The notes: generated by a model not told the origin, from the letters alone. A stretch of 6,453 nucleotides of DNA from Fidelibacterota bacterium (GCA_003645825.1 QNCQ01000109.1:1-6453), one strand, 5' to 3'; numbered from the stretch's first letter, positions 1 through 6,453 are shown. Numbers and translations: made by a program.

Positions 1-1153
1 CGGGTAACTTTAGGTTGTTAAAAACGGCTTTTACCATTGAAGGATTAAACTCTTTTTGTCCAACACCGTATCTACCACCAACAACCAGTCTATCTTCTTT
101 GAGATTCTGGAAAACTGACAGAACATCTTCATAAAGAGGTTCTCCAAAAGCACCCGGTTCTCTGGTCCTATCAAGCACTGCAATCCTCTTAGCCGTCTTG
201 GGTAAAACCTTCATAAAATGCTCAGCCGAAAACGGCCTATAGAGTCTCACTTTTATCAAACCTACCTTTTCCCCTTTTCCTGTCAGATACTCAACCACCT
301 CATGAGCCGTCTCCGCACCCGACCCCATCATTACAATTACACGCTCTGCATCTGGAGCACCAACATAGTCAAAAAGATGATATTCCCTACCAATAGCCTT
401 CGAAACCTTTTCCATCACGCTTTCCACAATACCTGGCACAGCATCATAGTATTTGTTTGCTGCTTCTGCAACCTGGAAGAAAATGTCAGGATTCTGAGCT
501 GTACCTCTCAGTTGAGGATGTTCAGGATTCAATGATCTCGCCCGAAATCTCTCAATATCTTCTTCATCAACCAAACTCTTTATCAGATCATAATCGATAG
601 TCTCAATTTTCTGAATTTCATGGCTGGTACGGAAACCATCAAAAAAGTGTAGAAATGGCAAACTCGACTTTATTGCAGAGAGGTGGGCAATAAGCCCCAG
701 ATCCATTACTTCCTGAACCGACCCGGACGCCAGAAGACAGAATCCTGTCGATCTAGTTGCCATAACGTCAGAATGATCACCAAAAATTGAAAGTGCATGA
801 GTCGCAACAACCCTTGCAGACACATGAAACACACCTGGCAACAATTCGCCAGCAATCTTAAACATATTGGGAATCATCAGCAACAAACCCTGAGAAGCAG
901 TAAAAGTTGTCGTTAAAGCTCCTGCTGCCAGCGAACCATGAACAGCACCAGATGCACCAGCTTCGCTCTGCATCTCAACAACCTTTACCGGTTGGCCAAA
1001 TATATTTTTCCTTCCCCGAGCAGACCATTCGTCGACCAATTCACCCATTGGCGACGACGGAGTAATCGGATAAATCGCTGCTACTTCTGTCAAAGCATAT
1101 GCCACATGAGCAGCAGCAGTGTTCCCATCCATACTTACCATTTTCTTCCTCAT
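1..1153 (-). CDS. nifJ: Pyruvate:ferredoxin (flavodoxin) oxidoreductase, N-terminal part (runs off left edge)
   Basis: The enzyme oxidatively decarboxylates pyruvate to acetyl-CoA and CO2 and reduces ferredoxin, in the cytoplasm of anaerobes. I translated 384 codons from the ATG at 1153; the frame is open to the window edge. Single-chain PFOR is about 1,170-1,200 residues, so roughly a third is visible: domain I (about 1-255) and most of domain II. Seen directly: MDGNTAAAHVAYA near the N-terminus, YPITPSS at 28-34, VEMQSEAGA at 59-67, TASQGLLLMIPNM at 85-97, VSAR at 111-114, FGDHSDVMA, HFFDGFRTSHEIQKIE and RGTAQNPDIFFQ, all near-signature for the family. Thr31, Glu64 and Arg114 fall at the positions of the pyruvate/TPP-site residues of the Desulfovibrio africanus enzyme. 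The TPP-binding domain VI and the [4Fe-4S] cysteines lie outside the window. The start is supported by GGAG six bases upstream; Met5 and Met8 are less likely. It follows the phosphofructokinase gene after 139 bases. Confidence 0.97.
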   Translation of the reverse strand, partial: MRKKMVSMDGNTAAAHVAYALTEVAAIYPITPSSPMGELVDEWSARGRKNIFGQPVKVVEMQSEAGASGAVHGSLAAGALTTTFTASQGLLLMIPNMFKIAGELLPGVFHVSARVVATHALSIFGDHSDVMATRSTGFCLLASGSVQEVMDLGLIAHLSAIKSSLPFLHFFDGFRTSHEIQKIETIDYDLIKSLVDEEDIERFRARSLNPEHPQLRGTAQNPDIFFQVAEAANKYYDAVPGIVESVMEKVSKAIGREYHLFDYVGAPDAERVIVMMGSGAETAHEVVEYLTGKGEKVGLIKVRLYRPFSAEHFMKVLPKTAKRIAVLDRTREPGAFGEPLYEDVLSVFQNLKEDRLVVGGRYGVGQKEFNPSMVKAVFNNLKLP

Positions 1154-1290
1154 AGCTCACTCCATCGTTTTGGGGTTCCACACAACAAAATAAAAGGCGA
1201 GATAAACTCGCCTTCAAGATTCCTTACTTTATAAAAAGCTTCTCCTTTATAAGCCTTTACAGGCTTTAAAAACTGCTCTACACTATCCAT
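1150..1290 (-). CDS. Candidate small protein, 46 residues, between phosphofructokinase and PFOR
   Basis: An uninterrupted 46-codon frame runs from an ATG two bases after the phosphofructokinase TGA to a TGA that overlaps the PFOR ATG as ATGA. The product begins MDSVEQFLKPVKAYKG and ends LLCGTPKRWSEL. It has about 8 Lys/Arg and one Cys, with no obvious membrane segment or known motif; I do not recognise it. In favour: it fills the gap almost exactly, and the four-base overlap is typical of translationally coupled genes. Against: no convincing Shine-Dalgarno (only TGAGA directly before the ATG), a terminator-like hairpin lies inside it, and a frame this short can stay open by chance. The alternative is a non-coding structured leader for PFOR. 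Confidence 0.3.
   Translation of the reverse strand: MDSVEQFLKPVKAYKGEAFYKVRNLEGEFISPFILLCGTPKRWSEL
1160..1163 (-). promoter_or_regulatory. Ribosome-binding site of PFOR
   Basis: GGAG on the minus strand lies six bases before the ATG at 1153. This supports that ATG over the in-frame Met codons four and seven codons later. The site falls inside the last codons of the candidate 46-residue ORF, an arrangement that would allow translational coupling. Confidence 0.6.
1194..1214 (-). terminator. Terminator-like hairpin between phosphofructokinase and PFOR
   Basis: On the minus strand, AAGGCGAG, a five-base TTTAT loop and CTCGCCTT form a perfect 8-bp stem, followed directly by TTATTTTGTTG. A stem with a GC-rich core and a T-rich tail resembles a rho-independent terminator for phosphofructokinase transcripts. 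It sits only 41 bases before the PFOR start, leaving little room for a separate promoter after it. Partial readthrough or attenuation of PFOR is therefore as plausible as full termination. If the 46-residue ORF is real, translating ribosomes would cover this hairpin. Confidence 0.45.
1251..1266 (-). repeat. Inverted repeat with GUAA tetraloop
   Basis: On the minus strand AAGCCT and AGGCTT pair perfectly over 6 bp around a GTAA loop, a stable GNRA-type tetraloop in RNA. It lies 36 bases before the terminator-like hairpin, in the same phosphofructokinase-PFOR gap. An AT-rich alternative stem (TTATAAA at 1246-1252 with TTTATAA at 1229-1235) overlaps its 3' arm, so the two could be mutually exclusive. 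Confidence 0.4.
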
Positions 1291-1292
1291 TC

Positions 1293-2474
1293 TCAATCTT
1301 CATCAGAAACAATTAACATTGGATTGCCCTCAAAACTCTTATACTTTGGTCTCAATCTCTCTGTATTATAATATTTTTCAACATTCACAACCTTTTTTCT
1401 GCTTGTTACAATACTTATGGGAACATCAGTATACTTACCCTTTCTCAGACTCACCAATCTACCGGATTCCCCCCTGAGAATCAAATCAAAAGCAATATTA
1501 CCATAAGCCATGGGCACCATCGAATCCAACGCATCAGGATCACCACACCTTACAAGATATCCAAGTTTCTGACTTATGACATTTATCCTTCTCCCATTGT
1601 TGAACTTCGCTGACAGCTCCTTTATTCTGCGTGCGACCACGTCCCCTATACCACCAAGCTTCTTATGCCCAAACATATCCTTTTCATCATCCATAAAGAC
1701 CATATCCCCACCTTCAAACATTGCACCTTCAGAAACCAGAACCACAGAATATCTACTGGGATTGGTCTTTCTATCCTCAACAAGAAGCCTCGTGAGACGC
1801 TCAATATCAAACTTATATTCAGGTATAACACATCTATTCGCAGCACCCGCCATGGTAGGAAGTAGTGCCGTAAACCCAGCATATCTCCCAAAAACCTCAA
1901 TTACCAGTATCCTCTCATGCGAACCAGCCGACGTCCTGAGGCTGTGGGTCAGAGCAAGAGTCCTCGTAACACAGGTACTAAAACCTATACAGTAATCCGT
2001 CCCAGGAACATCATTATCCATTGTCTTCGGAATACCAATAACTTTAAATCCCTCCTGATGCAATCTTACCCCATAGCTGAGGGTATCATCACCGCCAATC
2101 GGTATTAAATAATCAAGTCCAAGCCACTCCAGATTTTTCAAGACTTCCGGGGTAATATCGTTTACATCATCATTGTACTTATCTTTCAAATGATTAGGCA
2201 CAGCATCCTTTGGTATACGACTGGGGTTGGTCCTAGATGTATGCAAAAAAGTTCCTCCCGTGCGCCCTACTTTATTAACAATTCCTTCATCTAAAACCTG
2301 AAAATTATTGGAATTATCATAATCCTTATCTCTTACCATATCCACAAGTCCAGCCCAACCTCTTCTAATACCTATAACCTCATGCCCTTCTTTAATAGCC
2401 CTCAAAGTCACAGCTCTTATCGCGGGATTCAATCCAGGGACATCACCTCCACCAGTCAATATGCCTATTCTCAT
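1293..2474 (-). CDS. pfp: 6-phosphofructokinase, PPi-dependent type (diphosphate--fructose-6-phosphate 1-phosphotransferase)
   Basis: A 393-residue phosphofructokinase of the PfkA superfamily, which phosphorylates fructose 6-phosphate to fructose 1,6-bisphosphate in the cytoplasm. Seen: the N-terminal phosphate-donor loop LTGGGDVPGLN at 6-16, PIGGDDTLS at 125-133, PKTMDNDVPGTD at 149-160 with the presumed catalytic base Asp153, EVFGRYAG at 193-200 (the MGR region), VSEGA at 247-251 and LGYLVRCGDP at 304-313. Asp130 replaces the Gly of ATP-dependent enzymes (E. coli Gly104) and Lys150 replaces E. coli Gly124. In this family that Asp plus Lys pair marks PPi as phosphoryl donor and makes the reaction reversible; this is inference from known family rules. 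Family members are usually 320-420 residues, so the protein looks full length. The start is fixed by a perfect AAGGAGG seven bases upstream. PFOR follows downstream. Confidence 0.95.
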   Translation of the reverse strand: MRIGILTGGGDVPGLNPAIRAVTLRAIKEGHEVIGIRRGWAGLVDMVRDKDYDNSNNFQVLDEGIVNKVGRTGGTFLHTSRTNPSRIPKDAVPNHLKDKYNDDVNDITPEVLKNLEWLGLDYLIPIGGDDTLSYGVRLHQEGFKVIGIPKTMDNDVPGTDYCIGFSTCVTRTLALTHSLRTSAGSHERILVIEVFGRYAGFTALLPTMAGAANRCVIPEYKFDIERLTRLLVEDRKTNPSRYSVVLVSEGAMFEGGDMVFMDDEKDMFGHKKLGGIGDVVARRIKELSAKFNNGRRINVISQKLGYLVRCGDPDALDSMVPMAYGNIAFDLILRGESGRLVSLRKGKYTDVPISIVTSRKKVVNVEKYYNTERLRPKYKSFEGNPMLIVSDED

Positions 2475-2481
2475 TCCTAAC

Positions 2482-2488
2482 CCTCCTT
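2482..2488 (-). promoter_or_regulatory. Strong ribosome-binding site of phosphofructokinase
   Basis: AAGGAGG on the minus strand, fully complementary to the 16S rRNA tail, is seven bases before the ATG at 2474. It is the strongest Shine-Dalgarno in the window and settles the start codon. Confidence 0.85.
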
Positions 2489-2517
2489 AGTCATTCCCAT
2501 TTTCAATCAAACAAGCT

Positions 2518-2546
2518 ATTTTACTTATTTCAATCGAAAATTACAA
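2518..2546 (-). promoter_or_regulatory. Candidate sigma70-type promoter of phosphofructokinase
   Basis: On the minus strand TTGTAA (2541-2546) and TAAAAT (2518-2523) are separated by 17 bases. They match the -35 and -10 consensus at 4/6 and 5/6 positions. Initiation would fall near 2511 and give a leader of roughly 35-40 bases carrying the AAGGAGG site. In AT-rich DNA such matches also occur by chance; a weaker alternative is TTGACT (2615-2620) with TATCTT (2591-2596), spacer 18. Three copies of GATTGNAA (starting at 2548, 2535 and 2508) overlap this region and could be an operator, but this is speculative. Confidence 0.4.
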
Positions 2547-2642
2547 TCCATATAGGGGTAATGCAATAGAAATTCTGTCGTAATTATCGGAAGATAAAAA
2601 TACCCTGTTTACTTAGTCAAGCCAAAAACGTTGTATTCTTTA

Positions 2643-4143
2643 TTATTTCCCCTGTATCATATTAATATCTTTCAACCAATCAACAAAACTGTCAGTCCAG
2701 TGTACAGTAGAATGACCCTGAAAACCCAAAGTAAATCCATGAGTTCCCTTGAGATATATATGTAATTCTGCTGGTACTTTAATTCTACACAGAGTAGAAT
2801 AGAATCGAGCACACAATTCAGCTGGAGTATCAGTATCTTCCTGCCCATTGACTATAAACATTGGGGGTAAATTCTTAGCCTTCATTACTTGTTCTTCTGA
2901 GTCCTCCCACAACCATGGGTAAATCAAAAAAAACAAAATTTGGATATCTTTCTCTATCCCTATCATGTGGGGAAACACAAACTGACAATGCTAAATGACC
3001 ACCTGCCGAAAACCCACCAATACCAACTTTATCTGGGTCGATATTTAGCTCCTTTGCCCGGCTACGCAAAATATATATCGCCTGCTTTGCATCATCAACA
3101 ACTATGGGCAAATATTTATCCATAGGCAATGGCCGTTTCCCATCTTTTCCAATGGTATTTTTTCTGTATTTTAGTACAAGAGAGGTAATACCTTTTTTGG
3201 CAAAAACTAAAGCAATATTATGCCCCTCAGTATCAAGCCACACATCATTATAACCACCCCCCGGTAGAATTACTACCGCTACTCCGGCACTTTTCTCAGG
3301 AAGTGCTTCATGTATAAAGTAAGTTGGAACAGAAACATTGCTATAGCCACGAGATATAGGCAAAGGTGCATCCGGATGCCAAGAGCCATATTTCACAACA
3401 TTTTGTTTCTCATATTTTATGGGATTATTTTCAATTCCGTTCGGCCATAAAAGCTCTTCCTTTGGTAATTTACTATCAATGAGACGTTCCCTTTCAAGTT
3501 GAGCTTTTCTCACTTTAGCGTATGCCTTCTCATCAAGTACCCTCAATGCAAAACCCCATTCCCTTACCATATCAATGACTTTTACAAGAACTGTATTTTT
3601 ACCCTTATGTAATCTCACCTTAAACTTATCCTGGTCCAAAACTAATCCTCTACCCACATAGTTACTATGCACCAACTTTCCATTTACCCAAACCTTTACA
3701 CCATCATCTGAACCCAGTAAAAACCAAACATCTTGATCTTCTTTAGACCTAATGTAACAGAAAGCATACGCCATTACATTATCTGGATGGCCAAACATTG
3801 CATCCAAATCCACAATACCCGATTTTGAAGCAACCACCTTCTTTGCTTTAACTGAAACATATCTTCCGTTTTCGTCTTTATATTTAATTACTGTTCCATC
3901 CTGGATAATTGACTTCTCTTCTCCCCCTATACTTTTAAGATAATCTTTATAAAAACCAAGGTGATAACTACCATCTGGCAATTCCTTTTCTACTTGAGGG
4001 CTAGGGAACGGCCCAACAACAATCCACTCATTTATAAAACCTTCGTCATCAGGTACACAAATTGGAATATCACCCAAATTATTGTTACTAAACCCGCAAA
4101 CAGATAAAATAGCCGATAGTAATACAAAAATAATCCTAAACAT
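2643..4143 (-). CDS. Secreted alpha/beta-hydrolase esterase with N-terminal beta-sandwich module; frameshifted in this sequence
   Basis: Two overlapping frames together form one gene. The first runs from the ATG at 4143 to a TGA at 2875 (422 codons). The second continues the same protein to the TAA at 2643. They join at a T8 run (2926-2933); with seven Ts the protein reads YPNFVFLIYPWLW and is 499 residues. Reconstructed layout: a hydrophobic signal segment at 1-18 (LSVC at 13-16 is a weak lipobox); the beta-sandwich module at about 38-210 (EWIVVGPFP, LGSDDGVKVWVNGKLVHS, WGFALRVLDEKA); and an acetyl-xylan-esterase-like alpha/beta hydrolase at about 260-499. The catalytic domain shows an oxyanion loop PGGGY at 294-298, nucleophile Ser379 in GFSAGG, Asp436 in NGQEDTDTP and His468 in KGTHGF. 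The 422-residue product would lack Asp and His and be inactive. GAGGTG lies four bases before the ATG. It probably removes acyl groups from an extracellular carbohydrate; the substrate is unknown. The neighbour upstream shares the N-terminal module. Confidence 0.85.
2926..2933 (-). other. T8 homopolymer at the frameshift site
   Basis: On the plus strand this is eight A residues flanked by C, so the coding strand reads G-T8-G. Loss of one T converts the frame ending at 2875 to the frame ending at 2643 and restores the conserved LIYP strand of the esterase family. Possible causes are a homopolymer sequencing or assembly error, a real recent indel, or a slippage/phase-variation tract. Confidence 0.85.
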
Positions 4144-4147
4144 TTAA

Positions 4148-4153
4148 CACCTC
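4148..4153 (-). promoter_or_regulatory. Ribosome-binding site of the esterase
   Basis: GAGGTG on the minus strand lies four bases before the ATG at 4143 (six counted from the GAGG core). It supports that start, as does the hydrophobic signal segment that follows immediately. Confidence 0.7.
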
Positions 4154-4165
4154 ACTTTAGCTTAT

Positions 4166-4193
4166 ATTATACTCTCTTTCTTCTACATGTAAC
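4166..4193 (-). promoter_or_regulatory. Candidate sigma70-type promoter of the esterase
   Basis: On the minus strand a perfect TATAAT (4166-4171) follows GTTACA (4188-4193, 4/6 to the -35 consensus) with a 16-base spacer. It lies in the 95-base gap between the two hydrolase genes and would give a leader of roughly 15-20 bases containing GAGGTG. This suggests the esterase can be transcribed separately from the upstream serine hydrolase. Confidence 0.5.
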
Positions 4194-4238
4194 TTCATTG
4201 ATAAGACATTTATTCCCACAGTCTTTATTGCTTAGAAT

Positions 4239-6453
4239 CTACTTCTTTACCTCTTTCAGACCATTTTCTATGGTTAGCAACAATTTCACAAGGTATTTAT
4301 CATAGTGCATTCCACTTCTCCTGCGAGTTTGGGATATCACAATGCCATTATCCATATCTACTCGCAAAATTGCCGCTGTTGCAGAACCATGACCATATGT
4401 GTGTTTACTTAGTACAGTTAAATCTTCCGGATTACCGTTCTTCCCAGCCAGCGGATGCTTTTGAGTCATCTCGGTAATTCCAATACCCCAGCTGATACCA
4501 TGAATATCGGGGTAAAACTTATCTAATGGCTGTGGCAACAACTTATAAAATGTCTCCTCGCTAAAAAATCTTTTGTTCCCATAGGCTCCCTTATTTAATA
4601 TCAACTGCCCGAACATAGCTAATTCCTTAGCAGTAGTATGACATCCAAATGCTAAATCCTCTTCTAATACAGTGTGCTTCAAACCCAACGGATCAAAGAA
4701 ATTTTCCTTTAGTAATCTAAAAATGCTTTTCCCACTTACAATTTCCATTACTTTCCCAGCAAGATCGTATCCCATACCATTATATTCATGTCTTTTCCCC
4801 ACTTCTAATATAGGCAATAGATTCGATATAGCGTTATCCAGCCATGGATTGTGCACACCACCCCACTCTTCATGACTCCACAATCCACTTGTATGAGTAA
4901 AACAATGCCTTAAAGTTATCGCCTTTTCCCCTTCCACAGGGAAATCAGGCAAAAACTTTCCAACAGGATCATCAATATCTATAAGTCCTTGATCGACAAA
5001 CTGCGCAAACATAAGTCCTGTTATTAATTTAGTAATACTAGCAATCTCAGAGGGAGTATCTACAGTTAGTGGGCCATCTGGTCTTTCCCCAAATGCTTCA
5101 TGCAAAATAACAATACCGTTTCTAGCAATCAAAATAACAAAAGGTTCCCCGCTTTCATTATACCATTCCTGGCAAACTTTTCGCAGTGCTTTAACTGTTC
5201 CTTTTTTGAACCCGGCTTCTTCTTCAGTCCCTGGATGTAACACAGGAGCAGGTTTACTGATAGTGACGGGCATTCTCAAAGGTTCCCACTTGTTTTCAAC
5301 TCCCAATATTTTTCTTTTTATGGCCAAATGAAATTCCTCATCCCTGATTAAAGGGTTCATAGTAAAGTCTTTCAATGGGTCATTCGGGCCAATTTCATCC
5401 AGATAGGAGATCAACTTTGCCCCTTCATCCTGATTCAAAATAGAAAGAAGAAGAACTCTGCCAACGAATTCACTAATAGGATCTTGATATTTCTCCATAA
5501 CCTTTTTATCGATGAAATTTACAGGGAAGAAATCAAGCTTAGCTTTCAATCTTTCTCCCCATGCGATCCAATTCTCAGGCATACAATACATTGTTTTTGC
5601 TCTTCTAACCACTCTACCATCCGTAGTTTTCCCCTCAACATAGAAAGCATATCTTCCCGGTTTATCTGCTCTTGTCACTTCCTCTAGTTGATCATTAAAC
5701 CACCGAACTGTGAAAGAAAACTTCCCCATAACTTTTTCTGTCAAATAAGGTCTTTCCCACCTCAGCTCAGGGAATTCACCTGGAGTAAAGTAATAATTCC
5801 ACGGATTTGCTTTAACAGGAATTAGGGTAGTATTTAAGAACTCACATAAATCTCTTTTAGCCCTTATCTTCGATCCATATTGTTCAAAGCCTTTCTCATC
5901 CAGCGCTTTAATAATGAAACCCCAATCTCTCACATAATCGGTAACTTTCACCAAAATAAAATTCAATCCTTTCTTCAAGTCAGCCCTAAAAAAATCCTCA
6001 TCCGGGGTAATTGATCTTCCGACATCAACGGAATGTACCAACTTCCCATTAATCCAAACTTTAACCGCATCACCCGATCCAAGTAAGAAGTATGCCTTCT
6101 GTGATTTGTTTGCGTGAATACAACAATAAGCATATGCCGCCTTATAATCTAAATAGTCAAAAGCGCTATCTAAACTTACAATTCCACTTTTTGACGCCTT
6201 AATCTTGAATGGTCTTATACCACTTATATCATATTTTTCATTCTTAAATCTAATCTCTACATCAGGCGAAATTTCAGTTGTTGTTTCCCCACCCACTTGT
6301 GAAAGAAAATCCGTATAATACCCATACTGATAACTACCATCAGGCATAGGCTCATCCATAGTCGGATTTGGAAACGGACCAATTACGAGCCATTCTCGAA
6401 TAACAGAATTAGATTGAAGATCATGAACTGGAACATTATTAAATAATTTCCCC
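4239..6453 (-). CDS. Serine hydrolase of the class-C beta-lactamase/penicillin-binding fold with N-terminal beta-sandwich module (start beyond right edge)
   Basis: The frame is open to the window edge. An ATG at 6359 is not the start, because 31 further codons upstream continue the conserved module (REWLVIGPFPNP). By alignment with the esterase only about 19 residues, probably the signal peptide, are missing; 737 residues are visible. Positions here count from the Met at 6359. The end of the beta-sandwich module is at 1-160 (LGSGDAVKVWINGKLVHS, WGFIIKALDEKG). A middle region at about 180-390 has possible Ig-like strands (FSFTVRWF, PGRYAFYVEG). The catalytic domain spans about 385-706, with SITK at 441-444 (Ser nucleophile, Lys base), HTSGLW at 489-494, YNGMGY at 526-531 and GHGSATAAILRVD at 656-668. 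The usual YxN is YNG and the KTG/HTG box is HGS. This family includes esterases, D-amino-acid peptidases and beta-lactamases; an extracytoplasmic esterase role is inferred. TAG stop at 4239; the esterase follows after 95 bases. Confidence 0.9.
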   Translation of the reverse strand, partial: GKLFNNVPVHDLQSNSVIREWLVIGPFPNPTMDEPMPDGSYQYGYYTDFLSQVGGETTTEISPDVEIRFKNEKYDISGIRPFKIKASKSGIVSLDSAFDYLDYKAAYAYCCIHANKSQKAYFLLGSGDAVKVWINGKLVHSVDVGRSITPDEDFFRADLKKGLNFILVKVTDYVRDWGFIIKALDEKGFEQYGSKIRAKRDLCEFLNTTLIPVKANPWNYYFTPGEFPELRWERPYLTEKVMGKFSFTVRWFNDQLEEVTRADKPGRYAFYVEGKTTDGRVVRRAKTMYCMPENWIAWGERLKAKLDFFPVNFIDKKVMEKYQDPISEFVGRVLLLSILNQDEGAKLISYLDEIGPNDPLKDFTMNPLIRDEEFHLAIKRKILGVENKWEPLRMPVTISKPAPVLHPGTEEEAGFKKGTVKALRKVCQEWYNESGEPFVILIARNGIVILHEAFGERPDGPLTVDTPSEIASITKLITGLMFAQFVDQGLIDIDDPVGKFLPDFPVEGEKAITLRHCFTHTSGLWSHEEWGGVHNPWLDNAISNLLPILEVGKRHEYNGMGYDLAGKVMEIVSGKSIFRLLKENFFDPLGLKHTVLEEDLAFGCHTTAKELAMFGQLILNKGAYGNKRFFSEETFYKLLPQPLDKFYPDIHGISWGIGITEMTQKHPLAGKNGNPEDLTVLSKHTYGHGSATAAILRVDMDNGIVISQTRRRSGMHYDKYLVKLLLTIENGLKEVKK

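Noticed and set aside
218..1234. Plus-strand frames at 218-535 and 938-1234
   Set aside because: They lie antisense to clearly coding PFOR sequence, have low-complexity Ser/His/Arg-rich products and no recognisable motif; shadows of the real gene.
1576..2108. Plus- and minus-strand frames inside the phosphofructokinase gene
   Set aside because: Every part of the 393-residue phosphofructokinase is accounted for by family motifs; these are alternative-frame shadows.
2591..2620. TTGACT/TATCTT as main phosphofructokinase promoter
   Set aside because: The -10 match is poor and it would give a leader of about 110 bases; TTGTAA/TAAAAT nearer the gene fits better. Kept only as an alternative.
2643..2978. 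Separate 111-residue gene starting at the ATG at 2978
   Set aside because: Its first residues before LIYP are an out-of-frame reading of the esterase, no ribosome-binding site is apparent, and the rest is the missing C-terminus of that esterase.
4201..4228. Possible terminator after the serine hydrolase (imperfect ATAAAGAC/GTCTTAT stem)
   Set aside because: The stem has a bulge and a long loop, is AT-rich, and no T tract follows.
4239..6359. Serine hydrolase starting at the ATG at 6359
   Set aside because: The frame continues upstream to the window edge and encodes the conserved EWLVIGPFP motif matched in the paralogous esterase, so this Met is internal.
1..6453. CRISPR arrays, tRNA/rRNA genes, insertion sequences, attachment sites
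   Set aside because: No regularly spaced repeats, tRNA-like cloverleaf arms, transposase motifs or long terminal repeats were seen on either strand.

Overview
All supportable genes in this window lie on the minus strand, so transcription runs from high to low coordinates. The order is a serine hydrolase of the beta-lactamase/penicillin-binding fold (start beyond the right edge), a secreted alpha/beta-hydrolase esterase carrying a frameshift, a PPi-type 6-phosphofructokinase, a possible 46-residue ORF, and the N-terminal third of pyruvate:ferredoxin oxidoreductase (running off the left edge). The DNA is AT-leaning, ribosome-binding sites are GA-rich, and the candidate promoters are sigma70-like, so the host is a bacterium. 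PFOR together with a phosphofructokinase carrying the Asp/Lys PPi signature suggests an anaerobic, possibly thermophilic, fermentative lineage. The hydrolase architecture is of a kind I associate with Planctomycetes-like and candidate-phylum bacteria. The phylum cannot be fixed from this window.

Right half (2643-6453): two neighbouring genes encode different hydrolase folds behind the same roughly 170-residue N-terminal beta-sandwich module. That module begins with an EW(I/L)V(V/I)GPFP motif and ends with a GKLVHS...VKV...WGF pattern. The upstream protein carries a class-C beta-lactamase-like domain (SITK). The downstream protein carries an acetyl-xylan-esterase-like alpha/beta hydrolase (GFSAG, Asp, His). 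The module appears duplicated and joined to two catalytic domains, which suggests extracytoplasmic ester hydrolysis on a shared target; the target is unknown. The esterase frame is broken at a run of eight T residues (coding strand). Removing one T restores a 499-residue protein with a complete triad, so this is a sequencing error, a recent mutation, or a slippage/phase-variation site.

Left half (1-2474): phosphofructokinase and PFOR are consecutive, pairing the committed step of glycolysis with conversion of pyruvate to acetyl-CoA and reduced ferredoxin. The 139 bases between them are unusual. They contain two perfect inverted repeats, one with a GUAA tetraloop and one resembling an intrinsic terminator. 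They also contain an uninterrupted 46-codon frame that starts just after the phosphofructokinase stop and ends in an ATGA overlap with the PFOR start. Either a small coupled gene or a structured leader/attenuator fits.

No tRNA, rRNA, CRISPR array, insertion sequence or plus-strand gene was found.
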